Source of the DNA: Streptomyces sp. TRM68367
GTDB taxonomy: Bacteria > Actinomycetota > Actinomycetes > Streptomycetales > Streptomycetaceae
DNA: 64,000 nt
Direction of reading: 5' to 3'
Assembly: GCF_014495685.1 (NCBI RefSeq)
Contig: NZ_JACTVI010000010.1
Location: 62,001 to 126,000 of the forward strand
Part shown: piece after piece, positions 47,602-55,157 of the stretch
Layout of the letters: each line of letters starts with the position of its first letter
Position numbering within the stretch: the first letter of the stretch is position 1
Notes under the pieces: generated by a model
What the model saw: the letters and a program-made list of their open reading frames with translations, nothing else
Databases searched by the model: none
Told to the model about the DNA's origin: nothing
Translations under genes and position numbers: made by a program

Positions 47602-49671
47602 TCAGGTGTCCGGTCCGGCCGGGAGGGGTGGCTGAATGGTCTCGGTCCCACGGGGCGGCCGGTCCGGCGGATCGCACATGACGGCGATCCGGCCCGTGAG
47701 GCCCTCGGCCCGGGCGGTCTCGGAGTCCCAGAGGCGCAGGCGCAGTTGGCGCACATGGTGATGCAGCTCCTCGGCGCGGTTCGCGAGCCCCAGCAAAGCA
47801 GTGGCCTGGCGGTGGAACGCGGAGCACTCCTCGTGATCGTGGCAGTCCCGGCGCCACAGCACCAAGGGGTGCCCGGCGGTGAGGGCGGCGGCCATCCCCT
47901 CCAGTCCCGCACCGCTGCCGACGGGGCCGCAGAAGACGGGTACGCATCCGTCGTCCGCCGCCGACAGCCGGCCCAGGACGGCGTACTTGCCCTCTCTGAG
48001 CGCGCCGGGCGGGTGGCCGTGCGCGGTCGCCTCGCCGCGCAGAGGTATGCCGGGCAGCGGACCGCGGGCGACGCCCTTCCAGCGCCGGCGCCATTCGGGG
48101 CTGGGCGGCCGGGAGTTGCGCCGCCGGTCGCGGATGAGGACGGGGCGGCGCAGCCCGAGCGGAAGGGCCTGTTCGTCGAGTTCGTCGTCCTCGGTGCCGT
48201 CGGAGGTGAGCTGCCATTCGTCGAGCGGCTCGTCGAACAGCGCGCGCGGCAGGAAGGCCTCGACCGTGGCCAGGTGTACGCCGTGGTCGCCCAGGCGCAG
48301 GGCCTCGGCCAGCGGCTCCTTCAGGCACTGGCGCAGTTCGTGGCGGCGCACGCCGAGGTCGTTGCTGTAGACCGGGGTCACGTCCCGGCCGTCGTAGAGG
48401 AGCCGGACGCTCAGCGGGTAGCGCTCGCCGTAGACGGGCTCGCCTATGTCGACGAGGACGTCGGCGCCGGCCCGGGGCGACACCTCTCGCGCCTGGACCG
48501 GCGGTGCGGGCCGTGGCGGAGACGTCGCGGTCAGGCCGTCCAGGAGGGCGTCGATGTCCTCGCGGATCGCCGGGTGGGCGTAGAGGGTGGCCTGCTCGCC
48601 GATCCACCGGGCGAGGGTGCGCAGCCGCTCCCGGTCCACGTCTGCGGGGTGGTCCCGGGCGGTCTGCCGGGCCACCTTCGCCGCGTACAGCAGGACCGCG
48701 TCGAGGTCGAGTTCGGGTCTGCCGCCCCGCTCGCCGAGGCCGCGCAGTCCGTGCAGGAGTCCCGCGCCCTCACGCCAGGTGCGCGGGTCGTGCACGATCG
48801 GCGAGCGGTAGTCCTCCTGGACCACCCGGGACTTGACCTGGTGGACCAGGTCGATGACCTCGCCGGGTCCGTCCGGCGGCGGAAGGTGGGCGAAGTGGCC
48901 GTAGAGGTGGACGCGCAGTGCGGGGGCGAGCCCGGTCGCTCCGGGGGCGCGCATCCGCGCCTGGGTGCGGGTCCAGGCCGGTTCCGTGCCGGGCGCGGTG
49001 AAGCGCGCGAGGTGGTGCAGGTCGTGCTCGCGCATGACGGTGTGCAGGATGCCGCCGCCGCGCAGGTCGTACAGCTCGTGCAGCGCGGTGATCGGGGCGG
49101 CGGCGCCCTCGTGCCGGCCGACCCCCTTGTTCATGGCGATGACGGCGCCGTACCGCAGGTCGACCACGGGGCCGCCCGAGACGCCCTCGACCGGCAGGCT
49201 GCCGGTGAGCAGCAGCGCCCTGGCGTCCAGGGCCCGGGCCTCGCCGACGCCGTGCCGCATGCCGAGGGTGCCGGTTGTCCGGGACCAGCCGTGCAGGCTG
49301 ATGGGGGCGGGGATGGACGGCGCCCGGTCGCTGAGCCAGACGCACCGCGCGTCCTCGGCGCCGTGCACCCGGACCAGCGCGATGTCCGGGAAGTTCCAGC
49401 GGCCGCCGGCCTCGTCAGCCGTGTCGGGCCGGGGCTTGGCGAGCACGACGTCGCCGGTGGTGGTGCCGCCCTGCCAGGTGACGCCCACGGCTCCCTCCGT
49501 CCGCCACACCGCCGCACCCCCCTTTCCCACTACATGGGCGCAGGTCAGCAACCAGCCCGGGGCGATGAAGAAACCCGATCCCCAGTACTCGTCACGGTCC
49601 GGTGCATACCCGTGACCCGGTGCCACGATGCGCGCCAGCGAGGGGCGCACCATTTCTTCCAGGGCGCTCAT
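47602..49671 (-). CDS. Trypsin-like peptidase with VMAP-C domain
   Basis: 689 residues from ATG 49671, in an ATGA overlap with the Trypco1 gene; upstream in-frame sequence is the antiframe of that gene. The N-terminal S1 domain (1-220) has the triad His in 'LLTCAHVVGKG', Asp in 'NFPDIALVRV' and Ser in 'VEGVSGGPVV', with no signal peptide, so it is cytosolic. A helical linker (about 260-400) leads to the VMAP-C domain, with 'YPLSVRLLYDGRDV...LRQCLKEPLAEALRLGDHGVHLATVEAFLPRALFDEPLDEW' and a final beta-rich part. VMAP is the effector/adaptor of vWA-MoxR systems. Processing of a target upon activation is the expected output. Confidence 0.88.
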   Translation of the reverse strand: MSALEEMVRPSLARIVAPGHGYAPDRDEYWGSGFFIAPGWLLTCAHVVGKGGAAVWRTEGAVGVTWQGGTTTGDVVLAKPRPDTADEAGGRWNFPDIALVRVHGAEDARCVWLSDRAPSIPAPISLHGWSRTTGTLGMRHGVGEARALDARALLLTGSLPVEGVSGGPVVDLRYGAVIAMNKGVGRHEGAAAPITALHELYDLRGGGILHTVMREHDLHHLARFTAPGTEPAWTRTQARMRAPGATGLAPALRVHLYGHFAHLPPPDGPGEVIDLVHQVKSRVVQEDYRSPIVHDPRTWREGAGLLHGLRGLGERGGRPELDLDAVLLYAAKVARQTARDHPADVDRERLRTLARWIGEQATLYAHPAIREDIDALLDGLTATSPPRPAPPVQAREVSPRAGADVLVDIGEPVYGERYPLSVRLLYDGRDVTPVYSNDLGVRRHELRQCLKEPLAEALRLGDHGVHLATVEAFLPRALFDEPLDEWQLTSDGTEDDELDEQALPLGLRRPVLIRDRRRNSRPPSPEWRRRWKGVARGPLPGIPLRGEATAHGHPPGALREGKYAVLGRLSAADDGCVPVFCGPVGSGAGLEGMAAALTAGHPLVLWRRDCHDHEECSAFHRQATALLGLANRAEELHHHVRQLRLRLWDSETARAEGLTGRIAVMCDPPDRPPRGTETIQPPLPAGPDT

Positions 49672-50078
49672 ACGGCGCCGGAAGCCGACGGTCCGGCAGG
49701 GGCGGTACGGCCCGCTTCCGGATCCGGCTCCGGCCCGTCGCCCTCCCGGGCGGGCTCGGTCCAGGTCAGGGACACCGACAGAGAAGCCTGTCCGCCGGCC
49801 CCCGCGATGGCGCTCACGATCCGGCCCGCCTGCGCCGACAGTTCGATGCCGAAGCTGACGGCGACCTCGACCTGCGCCGTGGTGTCCAGACCGGCGCGCA
49901 GGGAGCGCACGACACCACCGACCGTGTCGGCGAGACCGCCCGCCATACCGATGACGCGATCCCCCACCCCGGTGTCCCGGTAGCCGTCCCCTTCCAGCGC
50001 GGCCTCGTCTGCCCCGCCGATTCTGGCCCATACGACGGTTCCGTCGTCGAGCCGTATCCGTTCGATCCCTCCGCTCAC
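49668..50078 (-). CDS. Trypco1-domain (CU044_2847-type) protein
   Basis: 136 residues from GTG. 'IERIRLDDGTVVWARIGG' and 'TVGGVVRSLRAGLDTTAQVEVAVSFGIELSAQAGRIVSAIAGAGGQASLSVSLTW' match the CU044_2847/trypsin-co-occurring domain 1 family: a small beta-sandwich ending in SLxWxx. The C-terminal 25 residues are acidic and disordered. It overlaps the trypsin/VMAP-C gene by 4 bp, so the two are made together. It may be the cognate substrate or regulator of the peptidase. Confidence 0.87.
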   Translation of the reverse strand: MSGGIERIRLDDGTVVWARIGGADEAALEGDGYRDTGVGDRVIGMAGGLADTVGGVVRSLRAGLDTTAQVEVAVSFGIELSAQAGRIVSAIAGAGGQASLSVSLTWTEPAREGDGPEPDPEAGRTAPAGPSASGAV

Positions 50079-50209
50079 AGTGCCCCCGCTCGATCGCCCT
50101 CGGCTCCCCGCCTGACAGGGAACACCCCCTGTCGCAATGGGAGAAGAAGGCTAACTCCGGATGAAGCCCAGTGCGAGGGGCACCAATCCGGCCACGCCCG
50201 CCGTGCGAC

Positions 50210-50389
50210 CTATTCGTCGTCCTCGTCGTCCAGTCGCGCCAGCCAGGTGGCCAGCCGCTCCACCGGCACCTCGAAGTCCGGGTTGAGGTCCACGAACGTC
50301 CGCAGTTGCTCGGCCAGCCACTCGAAGGTGATCTCCTCCTCGCCGCGCCGCTTCTCCAGTTCCTCGATGCCGCGGTCGGTGAAGTACAT
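50210..50389 (-). CDS. DUF6104-family small protein
   Basis: 59 residues from ATG 50389. 'MYFTDRGIEELEKRRGEEEI' to 'FEVPVERLATWLARLDDEDDE' is an almost invariant small acidic helical protein in Streptomyces. Its function is unknown. It is on the same strand 131 bp upstream of the Trypco1 gene, but conservation in other contexts suggests it need not belong to the conflict system. Confidence 0.9.
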   Translation of the reverse strand: MYFTDRGIEELEKRRGEEEITFEWLAEQLRTFVDLNPDFEVPVERLATWLARLDDEDDE

Positions 50390-50727
50390 GGGGCTGCTCT
50401 CCTGCGTGCGTCCGTGTTCCGCTTCTGGACACAGCCTATGCAACGGGCCGCCGCGCACGGCCCGCGCACCGAGCGCGGGCACATGCGTCGGATGCGGGAG
50501 CGCGGGCACGGCTGCGCGGGCCTGTGCACCGCCCGGTCCCGGGCGGGTGTGCGCCACCCCGGAACGCGGGCTTCGGCCGCGGAAGGCACCGAGTCGGGCC
50601 GCCGCTGGAATGTGGCCGGGCAGTCTGGTCGTGCAGGGCGTCCGGGGCGCCTTGGGCACTGTCCGGAGCCCGGGCGGGACGTCTCAGTCGCGGAGGCGGG
50701 GCGTCTCAGTCGCGGAGGCGGGACGTC
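50390..50727. other. Gene-poor region upstream of DUF6104
   Basis: About 340 bp. It contains the presumed DUF6104 promoter on the left and the 22-bp tandem repeats on the right; frames open here are extensions of neighbours with arginine/alanine-rich, non-family sequence. Confidence 0.5.
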
Positions 50728-50744
50728 TCAGTCGCGGGGGCGGG
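50679..50744. repeat. Three tandem 22-bp repeats at a gene 3' end
   Basis: Units at 50679, 50701 and 50723 have the consensus (A/G)CGTCTCAGTCGCGGAGGC plus GGG, each 22 bp and differing by one or two bases. Each unit carries, on the minus strand, CGCGAC-TGA, the last codons and stop of the membrane protein gene ending at 50728. The gene's 3' end is therefore triplicated, and stops recur in more than one frame. Confidence 0.88.
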
Positions 50745-51606
50745 CCAGGTCGTAGGCCAGTCCCAGCGCGCCGTGCGCCAGCAGCAGGACGCCCGCCGCG
50801 GTCCAGCCGGCGCTGCGGCGGCGCAGGGCCCAGGCCGTGAGCGGGAGGCCGGCCGCCAGCTGGGCGAGGGCGAGGGTGCGGGCCCGGGGGTCGCCCGTGT
50901 GGGGCAGCCAGGGGCCGACGCGGTGTGCGGTACGGCGGATGCGGCTTCCGGTACGGCCGTGCTCCGCGGTGTCGGGTTCGGCGCGGACCGTACGGGGCCG
51001 ACCCGTCGCCTCGACGGGCTGGGCGTCGGACTGGACGCGGGCCACCTCGCGGAGGCGGTCGGCCGGTTCGCCGGGGGTGAGGCCGGGCGCCAGGGTGACT
51101 CCCGCGCGCGTGAGGACGCCGAGCAGGGCGCGCAGGCGGGCGCAGGCGTCGGCCGCGGGGTCGGGCCTGGTGAGCCGGTCGAGGACCGGCACGTCCAGGA
51201 CCGGGTCGAGGCCGAGGCGGGCGGCGAAGGTGCGCATGGCCTCGTCCTCGCCCGCCGGGGTGCCGTTGGCGAGCCAGACGTAGCCGACGGGGCGGCGGAA
51301 GCCGGCGGCGAGGGTGTAGCCGGCGCGGTCGGCGTCCCACCACAGGGCGAGGACGGGCCAGGGGGCACCGACGGCGAGTGCGGTGGCCCAGCCGGTGAGG
51401 ACGCGCTCGACCGGATCGTCGCCGTGCTGCCAGGGCTTGCCCTCGGGCACGAGGACGCTCCACCGCTCACCGGCGCCGGTGAGCAGCATGCGCTCGCGCA
51501 GCAGCTGGGCGACAGGGGCGACGGAGCCGGGTTCCGCAAGGCACAGCAGCAGGGCACCCGGGGCGGGGGCGGTCCGGCGACCGGCCCGGGGCTTATCCGT
51601 CGACAT
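50728..51606 (-). CDS. Hypothetical protein with C-terminal membrane helices
   Basis: 292 residues from ATG 51606 (GTG 51612 is equally possible; no ribosome site at either, perhaps leaderless). The N-terminal half has an alpha/beta pattern ('ALLLCLAEPGSVAPVAQLLRERMLL', 'PWPVLALWWDADRAGYTLAAGFRRPVGYVWL'). The middle is charged and likely disordered. The end has two hydrophobic helices ('ARTLALAQLAAGLPLTAWALRRR', 'AAGVLLLAHGALGLAYDLAR'). I recognise no family. It is divergent from the DUF4097-PadR operon and may share its operator region. Confidence 0.7.
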   Translation of the reverse strand: MSTDKPRAGRRTAPAPGALLLCLAEPGSVAPVAQLLRERMLLTGAGERWSVLVPEGKPWQHGDDPVERVLTGWATALAVGAPWPVLALWWDADRAGYTLAAGFRRPVGYVWLANGTPAGEDEAMRTFAARLGLDPVLDVPVLDRLTRPDPAADACARLRALLGVLTRAGVTLAPGLTPGEPADRLREVARVQSDAQPVEATGRPRTVRAEPDTAEHGRTGSRIRRTAHRVGPWLPHTGDPRARTLALAQLAAGLPLTAWALRRRSAGWTAAGVLLLAHGALGLAYDLARPRD

Positions 51607-51687
51607 GTTCACACGCTAGGCGGGTCCGTCATCTCCGGGCGCCCGTTGATCACCAGAACGAGTGTCTTGACTTCCGGAGGGCGCGAT

Positions 51688-51715
51688 ATATCGTGTTTCT
51701 TGGAAGACGCGATAT
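51688..51715. promoter_or_regulatory. Candidate PadR operator (imperfect dyad) with a TTGACT element nearby
   Basis: ATATCGTGTTTCT and GAAGACGCGATAT form an imperfect inverted repeat (9 of 13 positions pair) centred near 51701.5, with outer ATATCG/CGATAT half-sites exact. A perfect CGATATATCG lies at 51684-51693. TTGACT (51667-51672) sits just upstream and could be a -35. The site is 23 bp before the DUF4097 start, in an unusually AT-rich patch. It is suited to autoregulation by the PadR protein encoded downstream. Confidence 0.6.
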
Positions 51716-51738
51716 GGCGTGTCGAGGAGGTCTGCAGC

Positions 51739-52692
51739 ATGTCCGAGTGGTCCGTCGCGGAGCCGAAGAAGCTTACTTTCGACGAGCCCGTGCGCGAGCT
51801 CCACGTGCGCATCGTCAACGGAGCGGTGAACGTCGTGGGCACGGACGAGGGTTCCGCCCGACTGGAGGTCTCCGAGATCGAAGGGCCGCCACTGCTGGTC
51901 ACCCAGCAGGGCGGCACGCTGACGGTGGCGTACGAGGACCTACCCTGGAAGGGCTTCCTGAAATGGCTCGACCGCAAGGGCTGGCGGCGCAGCGCCGTCG
52001 TCTCCCTGGCCGTCCCGGCGGGCACCCGCGTGGAGGTGGGCGTGGTCAGCGCCCTGGCCATGGTCTCGGGCATCGACGGGAGCGCCGAGGTCAAGGGCGT
52101 CTCCGGGGACACGACACTCGTGGCGCTGGGCGGGCCGGTGCGCGCGGACACGGTGTCGGGAAACCTGGAGGCGCAGGCCCTCAGCGGCAACCTGCGCTTC
52201 AATTCGGTCTCCGGGGACCTGACCGTGGTGGACGGTGCCGGGCCCTCGGTGCGGGCGGACTCCGTGAGCGGTTCGATGATCGTCGACCTGGATCCGCCGG
52301 GGCGTGCCACCGACGTCAACCTGACCAGCGTCTCGGGCGAGATCGCCATCCGGCTGCCCCATCCGGGGGACACGGAGGTGGAGGCCAACACCGCGAGCGG
52401 CTCGGTCTCCAGCGCCTTCGAGGACCTCAGGGTGACCGGCCAGTGGGGCGCCAAGCGGATCACCGGCCGGCTCGGCGCGGGCAGCGGCCGGCTGAAGGCG
52501 ACCACCGTCTCCGGCTCCATCGCCCTGCTGCGCCGCCCCCCGGCCGAGGACGAGCCATGGGAGGCGGAGCCGCGGGAAACGGGACCGGTGACCGACCCGC
52601 AGAACACCTCGGGGGACAATTCCGTTTCCGGCCGGGGCGGTGACGCCACCAGCGACCCGGCCGACGGCACGACCGACAAGAAGGTGCTCTGA
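51739..52692 (+). CDS. DUF4097-family beta-solenoid protein
   Basis: 317 residues from ATG 51739 with GAGGAGG upstream. The core is a run of short beta repeats with an SVSGDL pattern: 'VSGIDGSAEVKGVSGDTTLVAL', 'ADTVSGNLEAQALSGNLRFNSVSGDLTVVDG', 'ADSVSGSMIVDL', 'TSVSGEIAIRLP' and 'ANTASGSVSSAF'. This is the parallel beta-helix expected for DUF4097 (putative adhesin-like). There is no signal peptide. The last 50 residues are acidic and disordered. The gene is directly followed, with 1 bp between, by a PadR regulator, a widespread pair in actinobacteria whose role is unknown though linked to envelope stress in some annotations. Confidence 0.88.
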   Translation: MSEWSVAEPKKLTFDEPVRELHVRIVNGAVNVVGTDEGSARLEVSEIEGPPLLVTQQGGTLTVAYEDLPWKGFLKWLDRKGWRRSAVVSLAVPAGTRVEVGVVSALAMVSGIDGSAEVKGVSGDTTLVALGGPVRADTVSGNLEAQALSGNLRFNSVSGDLTVVDGAGPSVRADSVSGSMIVDLDPPGRATDVNLTSVSGEIAIRLPHPGDTEVEANTASGSVSSAFEDLRVTGQWGAKRITGRLGAGSGRLKATTVSGSIALLRRPPAEDEPWEAEPRETGPVTDPQNTSGDNSVSGRGGDATSDPADGTTDKKVL

Positions 52693-52693
52693 C

Positions 52694-53752
52694 ATGCCTC
52701 CCGTCTTCGCCCACGGCCGCCTGCGCCTGTACCTCCTCAAACTGCTCGACGAGGCCCCGCGCCACGGGTACGAGGTGATCCGGCTCCTGGAGGAGCGCTT
52801 CCAGGGGCTGTACGCGCCGTCGGCAGGCACCGTCTATCCGCGCCTGGCCAAGCTGGCGGCCGAGGGGCTGGTCACGCACACCACCGAGGGCGGCCGCAAG
52901 GTGTACGCGATCACGGACGCGGGCCGCGCCGAACTGGCCGACCGCAGCGGTGAGCTGGCCGACCTGGAGCTGGAGATCCGGGAGTCGGTCGCGGAGCTGG
53001 CCGCCGAGATCCGGGCCGATGTGCGCGGTGCCGCGGGCGACCTGCGCCGCGAGATGCAGGCGGCGGCCAGCGAGGCCCGCCGGGGCGCCGGGACCAGGGG
53101 AGGCGTCGAACAGGACGGCACCTTCGGGGACTTCACGGGCCACGCCGACACCGAGGCCTGGCGCGCCGCCAAGGAGGAGATGCGGCGCGTGAAGCAGGAG
53201 TGGAAGGAGCAGGCCCGGCGCGCCAAGGACGAGAGCCGCCGCGCCCGCGAGGAGGCCCAGCGGGCCCGGCGCCAGGCCAAGGAGGCGCAGGAGCGGGCCC
53301 GGGCGCAGGCGCAGGAGGAGGTGCAGCGCATCGCGCGCCGCGTCCAGGAGCAGGTCCAGGACCACTTCTCGCGGGGCGACTGGCCGACCGGGGTGCGCGA
53401 GGGCCTGACCGAACTGGCCAAGGAGTTCGGCGACTTCGGGAGGGACTACGGCAGGGAGTTCGGCAAGGACTTCGGCTTCGGCCGGACCACCGCCGGCCGC
53501 CCGGCACCGGAGTACTCCGAGACCCCGGAGGACTTCCCGGCCGAGTACGCACCGTCCTGGGCCCACGAGGACACCGCGGACTCCACCGGCGACCCGGCCC
53601 GCGACCTGGACCGCCTCCTCGACCGCTTCCGCGACGACATCCGCGACGCGGCCAGGGACCACGGCATCACCCCCGGCCAACTCCGCGACGCCCGCCGCCA
53701 CCTGTCGACGGCGGCGGCCCATATCGGGGCGATACTGCGCCAGAGGAACTGA
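52694..53752 (+). CDS. PadR-family regulator with long coiled-coil extension
   Basis: 352 residues. The N-terminal winged helix is PadR: 'RLRLYLLKLLDEAPRHGYEVIRLLEERFQGLYAPSAGTVYPRLAKLAAEGLVTHTTEGGRKVYAITDAGRAEL'. Instead of the usual short dimerisation helix there is a roughly 130-residue, highly charged coiled coil ('EEMRRVKQEWKEQARRAKDE' onward) and then a partly disordered region with 'EFGDFGRDYGREFGKDFGFG' repeats. The C-terminus is another helix. Total length is about twice a typical PadR. It likely represses its own operon through the AT-rich dyad upstream and may sense a partner via the coiled coil. Confidence 0.9.
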   Translation: MPPVFAHGRLRLYLLKLLDEAPRHGYEVIRLLEERFQGLYAPSAGTVYPRLAKLAAEGLVTHTTEGGRKVYAITDAGRAELADRSGELADLELEIRESVAELAAEIRADVRGAAGDLRREMQAAASEARRGAGTRGGVEQDGTFGDFTGHADTEAWRAAKEEMRRVKQEWKEQARRAKDESRRAREEAQRARRQAKEAQERARAQAQEEVQRIARRVQEQVQDHFSRGDWPTGVREGLTELAKEFGDFGRDYGREFGKDFGFGRTTAGRPAPEYSETPEDFPAEYAPSWAHEDTADSTGDPARDLDRLLDRFRDDIRDAARDHGITPGQLRDARRHLSTAAAHIGAILRQRN

Positions 53753-54270
53753 GTACGGCGGTCGGGTAGGGCAGTCGGGTACGGCGCGCGGGCCCTTGGG
53801 CGGAGGCGCTAGGGCAGTCGGGTACGGCGGTGCGCGGGCCCTTGAGCGGAGGCGCACCGCCGGGACGGGGCGGACGCGGGGTGACCGGGGTCGGAGTGCC
53901 CGGGCGGGTGTGCTCGCCGGGGCGGCATCGCCGGGCACGGGTGGCCGGTGACAGGCGGCCGGTGCCAGATCGCCGGAGCCGGACGGCCCAGGCGGTCAGA
54001 GCCGGACGGCCCAGGTGGGCGCGCCCACCGAGACCTTGCCGCCACCCAGGCCGGGCCCCGCCGGTACCGGGCCGCCGGAGTGGAAGCACCGTCGGCCGCA
54101 GCATCCCCGCCGTGCAGACATCGCCCGCTGGCCCAGCCAGACGCGCGACCGAAGCCGGACCGATCACCCCCCGGGGGGCAGGGCCCACCCTTCGAACCGA
54201 GCCCCGGACAGGAGCACGACCACCGCTCGGCACTCCCGCGCCGGCGCCGGAGCCGCTGTCGTCGACGTGC
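53753..54270. repeat. Convergent intergenic region with direct repeats
   Basis: A 518-bp non-coding stretch between the ends of padR and the Clp-N gene. A roughly 43-bp direct repeat starts at 53768 and again at 53811 (AGGGCAGTCGGGTACGGCG, then GCGGGCCCTTG, G or A, GCGGAGGCGC). A partial third copy precedes it. The rest is GC-rich with fragments such as GGAGCCGGACGGCCCAGG repeated near 53972 and 53999. I see no gene. Confidence 0.7.
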
Positions 54271-54848
54271 TCAGCCGGCCTTCGCCTGGCCCTCGCCGTA
54301 GAGGAGACGGGTCAGGGATTCGTGCGTCACCCCGTGGTCGGCGAGGACCTCGGCCGGGACGCCGGGGCGGGCGGTCAGGGACAGCAGGATGTGCTCGTCG
54401 CCGACGTGCCGGTCGCGATGGGCGAGGGCGATACGCAGGGACTGCTCCAGGACGTCCTTGGCGCCCCGGGCGAAGGAGGGACGGCCGGCGGCACGGCGCC
54501 CCGACCACCAGCCCCGGTCCCTCCGGTCACCGGACATCGCGCCGGTGCCGTGCACCTCCTCCACGCGGGCGACGATCTCGGAGACGTCGATCCCCAGCCC
54601 GGCCAGCGCATCGGCCTCGGCCCGGGACAGCCCGGCCCGCCGCCGGGCCTCGCCCAGCGCCCGCCGTACCGACTCCCGCCGCACGGCGAGCCCCAGCGCG
54701 CTCAGTGCGAACGAGCCGCGGCTGGCCTCGCGGTCGAGCAACGCGAGCAGCAGATGCTCGGCGTCGACGCTCTGCGCACCGCCTTTTCGGCCTGTTCGAC
54801 CGCGCCCTTGACCACGGCACGGGCATCTTTGGTGAACCGCTCGAACAT
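54271..54848 (-). pseudogene. Clp N-terminal (Clp_N) domain protein with a 1-base frameshift
   Basis: Translation from ATG 54848 (GGGAGG upstream) begins with the Clp_N start 'MFERFTKDARAVVKGAVEQAEKA'. At that point the frame leaves the family sequence. The family sequence 'AQSVDAEHLLLALLDREAS' resumes in the next frame and continues to the stop at 54271 ('DVLEQSLRIALAHRDRHVGDEHILLSLTARPGVPAEVLADHGV', the second Clp_N repeat). A single missing G in a GCGGGTG context at about 54780 explains it. The repaired protein would be about 192 residues with no ATPase domain. Clp_N domains bind substrates for ClpC-type unfoldases. This could be a real mutation or an assembly error. Confidence 0.85.
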
Positions 54849-55057
54849 CAGCGCCTCCCGTACTTCTTGTGCACGGCCTGCCTGCTCACTCCGAGTTCCG
54901 CGGCGATCTCCTGCCACGACCAGCCCTGATTGCGCGCGCTGCGCACCTGTACGGCCTCCAGCGGCTCCAGCAGCCTGCGCAGCGCCGCGACGGCCCGCAG
55001 CCCGATCCGCGGATCACGGTCGCCCGCACGCTCGGCGAGCTCGGTTGCTTCACTCAT
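54848..55057 (-). CDS. Small HTH regulator coupled to the Clp-N gene
   Basis: 69 residues from ATG 55057. A C-terminal HTH is clear: 'VRSARNQGWSWQEIAAELGVSRQAVHKKYGRR', a sigma-70 region-4-like/homeodomain-type motif. The N-terminal 'TELAERAGDRDPRIGLRAVAALRRLLEPLEAVQ' is a dimerisation-type helix region. The stop overlaps the Clp-N start (TGATG). Two identical-pattern operators overlap its promoter, so autorepression is likely, and the Clp-N protein would be co-regulated. Confidence 0.88.
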   Translation of the reverse strand: MSEATELAERAGDRDPRIGLRAVAALRRLLEPLEAVQVRSARNQGWSWQEIAAELGVSRQAVHKKYGRR

Positions 55058-55060
55058 GCC

Positions 55061-55103
55061 GTCAACGTACATTGACAAACCCGGTACGTCAACCACAGTT
55101 GAC
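55061..55103 (-). promoter_or_regulatory. Promoter and two operator palindromes of the HTH/Clp-N operon
   Basis: GTCAACGTACATTGAC (55061-55076) and GTCAACCACAGTTGAC (55088-55103) share the pattern GTCAA-N6-TTGAC, starts 27 bp apart. On the minus strand the distal site supplies a -35 TTGACG; 17 bp later the proximal site supplies a -10 TACGTT, just before the ATG at 55057. Both promoter elements would be covered by the bound repressor. Confidence 0.82.
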
Positions 55104-55157
55104 AGACGAACGGCCGGCCCGGAGACCCGGACCGGCCGCCAGACAGGACCCTCCTCG

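Noticed and set aside
47404-49983. 859-codon plus-strand frame opposite the trypsin/VMAP-C gene
   Set aside because: Antisense shadow; the triad motifs on the minus strand decide.
49672-50589. Longer N-terminus for the trypsin/VMAP-C protein
   Set aside because: The extra 306 codons are the antiframe of Trypco1 and DUF6104 and are arginine-rich; the ATG at 49671 overlaps the Trypco1 stop.
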